64,000 nt of DNA from Antitrichia curtipendula (taxonomy: Eukaryota; Streptophyta; Bryopsida; Hypnales; Leucodontaceae), in assembly GCA_951230915.1 (NCBI GenBank), contig OX579635.1, positions 14,632,001 to 14,696,000 of the forward strand. Direction: 5' to 3'. Shown one piece after another: positions 46,480 through 57,388 of the stretch. The translations under genes and the position numbers were made by a program. Within the stretch, counting starts at the first letter, position 1; each line of letters begins with the position of its first letter. Under the pieces are notes generated by a model, which saw nothing but the letters and a program-made list of their open reading frames with translations, was not told the DNA's origin and ran no database searches.

Positions 46480-47905
46480 GTAGTGTTACAACTGGTTCCA
46501 GAGTGCATTCTTTTGAGGCCCAGCTGCTGGGTAACCGAACCGGTAGGCGTCACGTCCACTTCCAGCAGGACGTGCCGCGACAGGGTCCGGTCCGTCTGAC
46601 AAGCGGAATGGGCCCTGTTGTTCGGAGGCGATGGCGGAATCATGCCTTGCGTTGGAAGTCATCGTGCCTTCAATTCGGATTCGAACGACCCACCACGGTA
46701 CAATTCCAATGTGACAACTTGCTGCCATCGATCGGTACCCCTCCAGTGCCTTGAATTTACGCCACACACGATTCAGCCCGCAATAGGTCGTCAGTCTACG
46801 GCGACCGACAGCCAGCCATGCAGGGCCTTTTCATTCCACCAACGGAGTGGTCGGGAGCGGATCATCCATCGATCCCGGCTTACATAAACAGCAATGCCGC
46901 AAAGCCTTGGAACGACAGAATTCCATTGCTTTCCATTCCATTCACGCTTCAGTCCCTCGAGATCCGTCCCTGCTTGCTCTGCGCTGTGCGCGCTTCTGTG
47001 CCGACTTGTTCTGTGCCGTTCTGAGATTTCAACTTCAGCTCTCGAGGCCAGAGGAAGTTCCGGACAGGTGATCGAGTTCTCTCTCTCTCTCTCTTTTCAT
47101 GGCGACTCTGCGCTCGGGGAAGGTGGACCAGTAGCCTTCTTCCATCGAGAATGTTGGGAACGGCCGGAGTCAGTGCTGTATTGAACTTTAATTTTCGCAT
47201 CGAAGTCATTTGGTTCTGGTTCAAGGAAAAAATCATTTTTTCTAAGAGTTGTGGATGTGCATGTGCATGCACGTAAAGGTCTGGTCAGTACGCAAGGTGT
47301 GCATGAGTTCAATGGTTCGGTCATCACTGTTTCTGTGTGTCTCTCTGTTCCAGCAGCTTCGTTAATTGGTTCATTGATTTTTATGTTCTATTAGACTGGA
47401 ATTGGCAGTAGTTTCAGAGCTTCAGTACGTTATGTGACTTAGGAATTATGCACAGAGCGCCAATCCAGCTTGCGGTCTCATGCTTGTTCTTTCTGGAAAT
47501 TATTGTGCGGACGCTAGGCAGGGCTAAGTTCGGGAGTGAGTTCTTGCCGCACTGACGCTGCTGAATGTACTGTCTGAATGTCTCGGGTGTTCGAGGGCTA
47601 ACCTCAGTCAATAGATGTTCGTGTAGGTTTCTTGAATCCGTTGCCAGCGCTTCGTTCGTTTACAGTATGTATCAGCTGCTTATTGGAACATGTACGTTCA
47701 GAGCTTCGCTTTTGTTCTATACTTCGAGAGTAAATAATGCGTTGAGTGTACAGAAAGCGACCGTGAAAGGGAACAGCTACAGTAGATCCTAATGCGTTGC
47801 TGACGGTTGTTAAAATTTTGGGTGCAAAATTGACAGGGAGGAGGAAAACAAGGCTTGCCTGCTGCAAAGGACTTCATTTGCTATTGCTGGTGTCAGTCAA
47901 CCACA
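46480..47905 (+). promoter_or_regulatory. GC-richer 5' region of the B3 gene
   Basis: Composition shifts from AT-rich to balanced or GC-rich at about 46480. The region holds a (CT)8 tract at 47079-47094, a common feature of plant 5' UTRs and core promoters. Many overlapping short frames occur on both strands, as expected for GC-rich non-coding DNA, and none has a recognisable domain. Confidence 0.4.
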
Positions 47906-49194
47906 ATGGCATCACCAAGCGCTGCCGGGACCAGTGGTGCCAAAGAGTCTAGACTCACTACTCTGATTTCGCTCCTTGAAGGGAGAAACATCCCTTATTT
48001 TTATAAGATCATGACCAAGACGGCAGTCACCGAAATAGTGATGGGACCCTTCGCCTACGCTCTGGTATGATTGCAAGCCAAAGGATCGGAGCATGTAATT
48101 ATTATCATTCCTGCAGGAGATTCGGTAGAAGCTTTGTGTTGAGATGACTTAATTACTTAAGTAATTAACTAATCTTACATTTCATTCTAGGCTGTTTCAC
48201 TCGAGCATCTCCCAAGTCTGTACAGTAAGAAACTTTCTGTTCATCAATTTGTCCATATTTCCTTGCAATCGGATTGAATGAAGCTCCATGCTTTGGCTCC
48301 TGCCTTGACGATCAAGCGTTTGATCTGATGCTTTCAATGCCTATTTGTGCAGGAATTTCCAGTGCGTTTTGTAAGAGCGCAGGCCACCAATATTGGTGAA
48401 CTGTCCACTTTCCATCCAACCAACTCTGACCAAACGTGGCCCATCAAGATCACGGTGAAGGACGAACCACTGCAGATGCATCGGGTCTTCGCTTATGGAC
48501 CTGGTGGCTGGAAAGCCTTCGTGGTGGACAACGGCATCCAAGTCGGTGACACCTTGGTTTTTGCCTTGGTGGCGTTTTCGAGGTTTGTGATTGACGTCAT
48601 CAAGGGTGCTCCTGCTCCTGCGAAGGACCGCGAAGAGGAGGAGGATCGTTCCCTCGATCCATTGTCATTCCCAGAGAACATCCAGGAGGCATGGGTGCCC
48701 TGCAAGCGTTGCAAGAAAGTGCCAGTGCCGCCTCAGTTTCTGTAGAACGTGGCACCTACAGATGTCAAGAATCTGGTAAGTGAATCTTTACTGCAGGTGG
48801 CAAGTTTAAGCTTGAGAAGAAACTATTAAACTTTGCACATTAATTCGTTTGGGAATTCATGAAGCTTGTGTTTTATACCTTTATTAGCAAATGGACTCCA
48901 ATAAGGAACATGTTGTGGGATCATGATCGTTTCTTGCTGGCAGCGTGTTTCAGGAAAATTCTGGAAGTGCTTTCGCAAAATGCTGCCGAACAGAGATTTG
49001 GAGTTGGAAGGTCCGAATGGGGTTGTTATGATCGTGGAGGCTGAGGGAATCTTCTACGAAGCGGAGCAAGAGCTGGTCATTCTTCTGAAGTCCGGATGGA
49101 AGGAATTCTTCACTGCAAATGATGTGCGTATTCACGACGTCCTCGAGTTTTCTCTGGTCGGCCCCGATAGTTTCACAGTTGATGTACAGCGAGT
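47906..49194 (+). CDS. B3-domain DNA-binding protein (REM-like, probably two B3 domains), possibly disrupted
   Basis: Exon 1 (47906-48064) starts MASPSAAGTSGAK and ends in FYKIMTKTAVTEIVMGPFAYAL, the opening strand of a B3 fold; the donor is CTG|GTATGA. It joins in phase 0 to an exon opening at 48353 after TTGTGCAG, which gives EFPVRFVRAQA, WPIKITVKDEP and GGWKAFVVDNGIQVGDTLVF. This is the classic B3 ending (GWK-F-DN-GD-VF). That exon has a TAG at 48743-48745, then stays open to a strong donor CTG|GTAAGT at 48775, so the stop may be a mutation. A further exon around 48954-49194 gives a second B3-like run (LPNRDLELEGPNG and SGWKEFFTANDVRIHDVLEF) before another donor at 49195. A small alternative exon at 48191-48224 is possible. 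B3 proteins bind DNA in the nucleus as plant transcription factors. Confidence 0.7.
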
Positions 49195-50440
49195 GTAAGT
49201 TCTTCCCGCGATTTAAAGGAGTTGATCTATTTTCTGGGCATTGAATCCAACTCAGCTCTTCCGAACACTTTCTCAAGTGAACTCATTGTACGTTCTTGAA
49301 TTTCAATGTAAATATCGGAGGCAGTATTTTGGTGCCGCTTGCTGTTTTAAGTTGTCACTAGTGGCTGGTGTTGCTGCTCCTCTGGTCCCACGTCCAGTTG
49401 CAAGCGGACGGTGGTTCTTCCCTTTCTTAATTGCCATGCTCCCATGACTGTGCTCCTACCGCTATACACTATCGTCTTGCTCTTTGCTCTCCACTGATCC
49501 CTTTGGATTTTATTTCCTCTGCAAGTCTTGCATGTCTTAATTTGTCGCCCTTCCTGGCCCCTGATCCCACAATTATGGAGCCTTCTTCCTCGATAAATGT
49601 TCGGATGGGGTTTCACACGTGGCTCATGGAACGCTGGGAGTGGACAATGTTCAAAGCGTTTGACTCCTATCAGTGCTTGTCGCACCGAAGTTGCACAATT
49701 CGAAACTAGCGAGCGCTGAAATAACTTACTGTCTGTAGCATTCTAAAAGTAGGACGAGTAATCCTGGTGACCATCGTGTTAGGATTACATATACCACGAC
49801 AATCACCACGTACAGGGGTCCTCGAATGAAATCTCTCTGCTGATGAATCTGGCGTTCGGCTACTCACAAATTCAGTTCAATTGTCGTTATTTCTTTCAGC
49901 ATCGATTCCTCAAGGTCAGAACACCACTAATCGAGGTTTCTCAACCCCAGGCATTCTAAAAGTAAATGAAAACTGTTTATATGGTAAAAGGCAATATTCT
50001 TCTGATCAGGGCAACAGAAAGAGAATGTGAGTTTCATGAACCGAATTGAATGCTGGTGCGCAACATGGAAACTTAATTAGGTTAGGATTGCAGCTGCACT
50101 ATTTCATCCAAACATCGAGAATCGAGCTGTGGACCCCAGTGTGTCTCAATTTGTCAGCGATGTGAATTTGCTGCAATTCGGAGTGTCTGCATGCTTCTTT
50201 TGCTAGTTTGCAAATCCTCAGCTTGGGTTGGTTCTTGGGCTCTCTTGTTCTCAAAACCAGGAGGCTGGGTTTACGGGAAACCGTTCAGCGACAGTGTGAT
50301 GGAACCTACAATTGCATGCTCAGTCTGCACTTCACATAGAGCAATATTAGGAATAAAACTCATGAGCTTAATGACAGACACTCGAGTAGACTAGAGTTCT
50401 GTTGCACCAGAATGGTTACGTATAGGGCAATGCCCGAGGA
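49195..50440 (+). other. 3' part or downstream flank of the B3 gene
   Basis: A good donor at 49195 suggests that at least one more exon or a 3' UTR intron lies here. I could not identify further B3-like sequence. Confidence 0.35.
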
Positions 50441-50447
50441 GGAGGGT

Positions 50448-50514
50448 GTTTTGGGAAATAATGGACCGACGAGGAGGGCGGAGCCCGACGAGGAGGCCTG
50501 TTATTTCCCAAAAC
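50448..50514. repeat. Inverted repeat with GACGAGGAG-rich loop
   Basis: GTTTTGGGAAATAA (50448-50461) and its perfect inverse (50501-50514) enclose a loop of CGACGAGGAGG repeats. Confidence 0.85.
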
Positions 50515-50602
50515 GCCCGACGACGAGGAGTCATTGTCCGACGTAAATCACGAATAGAAGGATGAGAAATCGAGGATGAGAAATTGAAGTTGGATGAGTA
50601 AT

Positions 50603-50650
50603 GCGTAATGCCCGATTACGCAAGAAAACCCGCGTAATCAGGCATTACGC
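50603..50650. repeat. 19-bp inverted repeat
   Basis: GCGTAATGCCCGATTACGC (50603-50621) pairs with 50632-50650 with one mismatch, 10-bp loop. Each arm is itself partly palindromic (GCGTAAT..ATTACGC). Confidence 0.85.
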
Positions 50651-51353
50651 CTCAGAACCCTCCCCGCAAATGTACGGGGAAATTCCTGCGAGTGGTTTAC
50701 GATTGATTTGAGTATTCGACAGTACACTTCGCTTTGCAGAAACAAATTCCCCTACAAATTTTACTCTACAATTCCCCTGACTGCTTCAGGTGCATATAAA
50801 ACAGGAAACCGAAAACCGAAATTTCGTTAAAATGACGATATTTCAATGCCACTTTCTCCTAATGGACATTTGTGGAAGAGAAGGGGAGCTAAGGGCCTTG
50901 GATGCAGTGTACATATGGGAGTGTAGAATATTTGCACATTCTTTGGTGAACCTCACACATAGAAAATTGTGGAGACACGTTTGGTTTGTATGTGATGATG
51001 GGTATGAGTTTTGATGTGAGGTTTCACATCTCTCTGAAGCTTGTAGTTGAAAAATAAGAGGTTCAAAACAGTATGGCAATTTGAAATGGACAAGAAATGA
51101 AAGGGAAGATATTTGTAGTTCATGTTGAATGTAATATTTGAATGTACATATTTTGTCAAGTATGTAGCCTTTTCTCCCTTGGAGAGGAGTTGCACAATCA
51201 AAACTAAAAGTCACAAACTAGACAATTACAACTAAGCTTGTTATACATAGAGATTTGTCTTCCACTCCACACAAGAATAACATGCACATTGGTGCCTTGT
51301 TTTGGAAGCCCCTATACAAGAATTCATAGGCCTTGCCTTTCTCGTTCTGCACA

Positions 51354-54300
51354 TCAACGTGAATTATCCACCGCAAATCCTACTTGCTTGCGCAGTGCAA
51401 CGAAGCTCTCCCCATCATTCTTTGGCGGTGTCCACGATGCCAAGATGCTATTCGTTGAAATCCAATCGGCTATACCGCACGTTCGGTCAAGTTTCCATTT
51501 GAAACCTGGCTTTGTATCCCAACCCATGTACAACTGTTGCATATTTTTGGACCTTCCACATGGTATGTACCAACATACCCGAACTTTGCGATAGTGGTCA
51601 GCCTATGGATCAAACTGTGGATTCTCCACTACCCTACCAAGCCACACAGGCTCCTCACAATCCAAACCTGGTCTAACAAGTAAATAGAAACCTTCACGCA
51701 CATCGGTGGCCACATTGTATGCTCGTGGAGGCCTCCCTTCGAGAGGGTTGATTTAGGGCTCTTCCTCTTCAAGCTCCTCTTGATTACTTCCATCTTGCAT
51801 GAAATCCGTCATAAAATCCCCGAGTTGTCGAGTTTGAGGCCAAAATCCATTCTTTAGTTGAGTGGGTTGTTGTGAATATTGCCCGATTCCATCATATAGT
51901 GCATTTCTCACACTGGTCCAATATGTCACCAAATACAACATGTGGGCCTTGTACTGAATTGTTGTGTCTTCTTTGGATATCTTTGCCCAATGTCGGATGT
52001 ATCCGTCCAATCCATGAACAATCTCTACTTCGTTTGCCATTTTCTTCGGTTCCACTACAAAGGGATCCCCTTGGGAAAGCATGGGTTTATGCTTAGCATC
52101 TTCTTTCTATAACTTTAGTCCATCTTTGGGCTCCCACATCTTGTTTGTACATTTGAGTTTGTATTGCATAATTGGCCACCCGTTGTCATCCATAAAGAAT
52201 TTGTATTGTCTTCCATTCGAGTGGCCCACAAGCTGTTTTTTGCTCATCCCGATATAAGGTTTGATGTAAGCCTTGAAATCTGGCACTTCCTCTATTAAAT
52301 GAGGAATGACAGGGTCTTGCTCCATTTCCATGTACAATTGCATCAATAATGGTAAAGTTGGATGGTCTTTCTCACGAAGTTGCATGCTCCATCAACCAAA
52401 TGATGCATCAATGTCATCGTGAGTGTGACCCACCATCATAAATGATACTACCACTTCTTTTACAATACATCTTGCAACTAATAGGGACCAAAAACAAAAC
52501 ACAAACCTATTCTTGTTTTCCTTCCAAAAGTTGTCCATTTGGATGTGGAGCACTGGTGGTAGTGGACGTGCTTCAATTGGTTGTGAAGGAACGTCTCCCA
52601 AGGAATTGACACAAATGTCACTACCTTTGAGTAGTGCCTGATACAAATTTTTACTGCCCGCCTCTTGAAACAACAAGCATGAAGACTTTGCAGAGGGATC
52701 TTCTAAATCCCGCAACAATTTTGCAATCGCCCCTATTGTGAAATTGCTATCGATTTTGAATACATCCAAATTGTAATGTGCGTATTTGCCATCCCCGTGG
52801 CCATGTGCAAACATGCCCCTCACTTTGACAGGCAACTTCATCAATCTTTCTAGAGTTCTAGTGCCTTGGTTTTCCTTGCAAGTGCGGGGTATGCGGTTTT
52901 TGAACGGTCCATTTTGTCATGGATGATGGACAACACTTGAGATGGTCGAAGCACGGATAAGATTTTACTATGATAGTACATATGACGACATGTTTCTTGA
53001 AGAAATTATACATGCTTGTCAAAACGCTTTTGAAGGCGGTTATAGTCCTCGGTTGCTGGTACAAACGTGGCTCGTAATTGCTTTAAGTTGTCACAAATGC
53101 TACATCTTGCAAATGAATCTCCTCTTCCTTTGATGGTGTAGTTGGAAAAGAATTTTGTTCGGATTTTGCTAAAGCTTGATTGTGATATTTTTGGTAATCT
53201 TGATTTTTCATTCACCTACAATCAATGGAAGTCAACCACATAGTTACTTTCGAGAGTACATTTTTCAAAAATAATTGAACACATGGACATGAATTTTTAT
53301 AAATTATAGGAAACCTCAATAATGTCCTCTCAAAATCAATTCCCAAATAAGTGGTAGTGTGGCAAATATGATTGTGCGACTCATACCTCGTTTACAATTG
53401 CCAAAAATTGCTTCCATTCTGTACCGGCAGGGAGAACTTTCATGTATGTTTTTTTGCCTGTGGGCAAAGTGCATTCCTGATGGAGCATGTGGTCTGCCTT
53501 TGTTTTCAACAATGAGTGCAAAGTCTCCACGACTTGAATAGTTGCAGCCCGTGTCTTGGTTATGTTGGAGTTGCTGTGTAGAGCACCTCTCTCATTGTTT
53601 TTTGTCTTAGCTAAATATCTTTGAAAAGTGCATTCACTAACGTTGTGGATGATCCTCCATCCAGTGGGACAAATGTCCATGCCTTCCACGGTGACAAGCT
53701 TGTTTCCGGTTTGGACTTCTTTGTGCATCATCTTGTGGACTTCCAAATTCTTTGAAGATTTGACTTGAAAGGTTTGCAGATGCATTTCGCTCCAAAGTGC
53801 ATGAATAGTAAGAAGAGTGAATTTTCTAGTACAATGTCGATTGCAGCACTTTTGCAAGTATACTTCCAATATAGATTGATTTGACAACAATTTTATCCTT
53901 TTGTCCACTGGAAAGATAGCATGAACTCTCCTTTCAGAATGATATTTTCTTTTTCCCTTGGTTTTGTGATTTTCCTCCAATTTCTTGTTCACAGCATCCC
54001 GCTTTCGCCCAATCCATGATCATAGACACTAATGTACTTAGTTTCATCCTCATAAAACAATTGGCAAGTTGGCCAATGTAGGCACATATCTCCAATATTG
54101 GGGTCCCCATTGTAGACTTCTAACATAACAATTCCAACGTCATTGAGCCCCAACCTCCTTTCTCCGTCTATGCAAGCATTTGGATTTGTGTTGATTATAA
54201 CCACTTCGGCAAATTTAGAACCATTTGCATGCTTTGCAAACAACGCCTTTCCAGACCACCCATCGCGGCCAATGCCCTCACAATCAAGAATGGGACTAGT

Positions 54301-54522
54301 ATCAACAGCTTGGCTAGAAGAGTCATCTACGTAAAAATCCTCTTCATTTTGGAGGCGCCCCTATGTATTGAACATTAAATCAATGACACCTCAAAAATGA
54401 CACAATAAAATTGATTGCAAAAACTTAGACTCAAAACATTAGCAAGGAATCAAATGGTCTATGTCAATTAGAAAAGGGCCTAGAAATACCTCATCGTCGT
54501 CGATGTCGGACAAAGAAGCCAT
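51354..54522 (-). pseudogene. Decayed DUF7869-family gene (second lineage), with intact introns
   Basis: The reading starts with ATG at 54522 (MASLSDIDDDE). A 129-nt intron (54361-54489, GTATTT..ATACATAG) joins in phase 0 to GRLQNEEDFYVDD. The N-terminal module follows (INTNPNACIDGERRLGLNDV). After a frameshift near 53992 comes a cysteine-rich segment (LQKCCNRHCTRKF). A second intron (53216-53386, GAG|GTATGA..TGTAG) leads to FARCSICDNLKQLR. Next come the core motifs LSIIHDKMDRSKTAYP (~52880-52925), HIQMDNFWKENKNRF and VGHTHDDIDASFG (52395-52433). The C-terminal part ends near 51354. In-frame stops lie at 53006, 52392, 52107, 51753 and 51603, and a frameshift near 52855, so it cannot make a full protein. 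It has introns and different motif wording, so it is a separate lineage from the 26.6-kb gene. I see no terminal repeats like those of the 19.5-kb element around it. Confidence 0.85.
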
Positions 54523-54839
54523 TCAAGTTTAATGAGGTAAATTAGAGGACGAATTATGTTGCAAGAGTAATGTAATTGAATCAGAAAGTGCAGCTAGCAA
54601 AATAAATGACACAGAAACATCACATACATGTAAAAGCATAGTGGAGGCAAATTTGTTTTTTAAATCACAACATCCAAGGGTGGTCATTGAATTTCCAACA
54701 ACAATCAGTAGATGAATCGAGCTATGACAACTCCAAAATTTCAACATAGAATCTACAATTAATGCTAGAAGATGACCTAGGATGGATTTAGATCTTTTGT
54801 CGTGGTCACCCCAAAGGATCAATTCAGACCCTGTGGTTG

Positions 54840-55073
54840 CACTATAAGAAACCCGCGTTTTAGGTGCCATTTTGAAAAAATTTCAGACGGATTTTAGGTG
54901 ATGTCAAAAAAAACAAATTGTATTTTTTTGTCAATAATCATGTCTAATATAACATCCAGATGTTATATTAGACATGATTATTGACAAAAAAATACAATTT
55001 GTTTTTTGACATCACCTAAAATCCGTCTGAAAAAATTTCAAAACGGCACCTAAAACATGGGTTTCTTATAGTG
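54840..55073. mobile_element. 234-bp CACTA-type MITE, almost a perfect palindrome
   Basis: It starts CACTATAAGAAACCCGCG and ends GGGTTTCTTATAGTG. Its two halves are nearly perfect inverse copies meeting at about 54958 (ACATCCAGATGT). The 3-bp duplication TTG flanks it (54837-54839 and 55074-55076). The terminal CACTATAAGAAA equals the end of the element at 7822-9134, so the same transposase may have moved both. Confidence 0.85.
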
Positions 55074-55284
55074 TTGGAATCACAATGTAGAGACTCCAAC
55101 GTCGATCACCCCTAGTCACAATTAGATTGCAAGGTCTGATTTTTCTATTCATCCACCTATTTTCATGTTAGTAGTGATGTAAAAAAAATCTTGATTTTTA
55201 ATTTTTCATTATAATTATTAACATAAAAACATGTAGACATATAAAAAAATTTGTCAAGAAAAACATGAATTCCTACAAATGCCC

Positions 55285-55870
55285 TCACTTGGTTTGGACC
55301 GCATGGTCTAAATTGTTAACCTGAGAGGGTTAGCCAAATCATAGCCACCTCCTCACACGGTTTAGACCATAAGGTCTAAACCATACTTGAAGAAATTACT
55401 CAAATACGTAAAGGTCAACGACTAGCTATTAAGATTGTACGGTCTAAATTATTCTTGGGGGGTGATTCATATTTGGGTAATTCCTTCAACTATAATTCAA
55501 ACCACGCGGTTTGAACCATACTTGTGCATTCCTAAAATAGGTCTCACCCCCTTTAGAGTTTAGACTGCTTTAGATCTTGTGGTTTAAATCTTTTTTGTGG
55601 GATAATAATACAAGTGTCACCCCGGCTCGTAAGAGTGGTTTAGAGTGCACAGTCTAAACCGTTCTTGTGGTTCTCTAAAATAGATCCCACCTCCTTAAGA
55701 GTGGTTTAAACCACACGGTCTAAACCATTCTTGTGGGTTCATAAAACAAGTCTCACCCCTTCAGAGTGATTTAGACTACATGGTCTAAATCATTTATAGG
55801 GGGTGACCCTATCAAGGTCAATGCCAAAGCGTAGTTCAGACTGCAAGGTCTGAAGCACCTAGATGCAAAT
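55285..55870. repeat. Diverged minisatellite with a palindromic GGTTTAGACC-GGTCTAAACC core
   Basis: About nine units, roughly 65-70 bp apart, each carry a variant of GGTTTAGACCNNNNGGTCTAAACC followed by ATTCTTGTGGGTT-like text and TCTCACCCC. The clearest units are at about 55360, 55635 and 55704. Confidence 0.75.
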
Positions 55871-57384
55871 TCATTACTCACACTAATTTTCATAAACCAA
55901 TATTTGTCTACTCTTAGGTAACATTATAAATATAAATCCAACCATACTTCAAGACATTGTAGCATCCTAGAAACCTTTGGAGATTAGCAATTGAATATTT
56001 AGTCACACTCTAAACATGACAAATACAATTATAGTGGAATTGTCATCTCTACCTAGATAATACTTAACAATACAGAAGAGCGCAATGATGTCTTTAGCTT
56101 GATGTCTTATCATTGGTGACACATCAATAATAAGAGACAAACAAAGTAGAATGTAGTAATCGATAATGCAATCTTACCCAAAGTTTCCTACTAGGTGAAT
56201 GCAATGAACACATCAATTGTGAGTGAAGATGAGTATAATACGTGAGCAATAGAAGCAAGTTTGGCATCAAGGTCTCTCCCAATGTTGCCAATTAAAGACT
56301 GTACAAAGTGAACCCATCGGAAGTGCACATCTACAATTGCCCCAAGAAATTGCCAAATGGCAAGCTTGGAAATAGTGTAGACAATGAACTTACGAGCATC
56401 TTACATGTTGCATTTCAAATTTGGCTGCCCTCAAGTGAATTAATAACGACTTGGGGCCTACCATACAAATTCACAAAAATTATAATTTATGTGGATAATT
56501 AATAATTATACTATGGGTTTGATTTGGATAAGAAGCACTTTGAGTTTGAAAATTATGAAGCCCTTTTGGAATTGGCTTCAAGATAGTGACATTACTACTT
56601 TGCATGGAATTAGGTTGATCCACCTCCATTGATTGCAACCAACTATGGTTGAAATCATTAAAATGTTATTTAAGACATCAATCTAAGTGGCATGTAGTGC
56701 CATATCTGAAATTTGTAAGGTGGCATAAATGAATTATGTAGAAGATATTAATAAATAAAAAATGTCAATGGATAAGAATTCTACATTTTTAGGTACAAAT
56801 TAAAACTTGTTCATCCACATTTTTTTGACAAATAGCAAAAGGAGGAGAATGTAATCATGTTTTGCTAAGGTAAATGAGCCTATGACATGTAGAATTAGAG
56901 GTTTACCTTCTTCTAATTAGAAAAAAAAATTCAATTTTTTTCTATATGAAGACAAATGAAGACAACATACAAATTCTATTTTTTTTGGTAAACTATGACT
57001 TTGTTATGAATTTATAAAGTGTGCTACCCAATTGGCCCTAAAGAGTCTCTAGACTACACTAGAACCAAACAAAAGTGTATCCACAATAGTCATCCTACCA
57101 ATATTTTCTAACATGGCAAACAGGTTACAAATTAAAAATACAAAAGGAATACAAAAATCACTTGTTTTGATGACTTTACATTGAAAAGGTAGAAGTTTCT
57201 AAAGCAAGGATCAGATTTGCTTAGAAATAATTGAAATATAATTATTTATAAAATCCAATTAAATTTTCAGAAATTATAGCATGGCATAATGGAATTGTCA
57301 ACTTCAAAAAAATTAATAAAAGAATAATAATTAAAAGAATCATCAAGTTAAAGCCATTTGTACTAATAAAGCTGCAAGTATTGA
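55871..57384. other. AT-rich stretch without a recognisable gene
   Basis: Only short frames with no recognisable motif. Parts around 56040-56480 are more balanced in composition and may be an old gene fragment, which I cannot identify. Confidence 0.4.
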
Positions 57385-57388
57385 TTAA

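Noticed and set aside
46470..46510. TGTTACAACTGGTTCCAGAG read as an LTR end plus a tRNA-Met primer binding site
   Set aside because: The match to TGGTATCAGAG is imperfect, the 803-bp repeat does not begin with TG at its inner edge, and no gag or pol sequence follows.
46410..47330. Cluster of overlapping frames of 60-107 codons on both strands
   Set aside because: Expected in GC-rich DNA; no domain, no consistent frame and no splice structure linking them.
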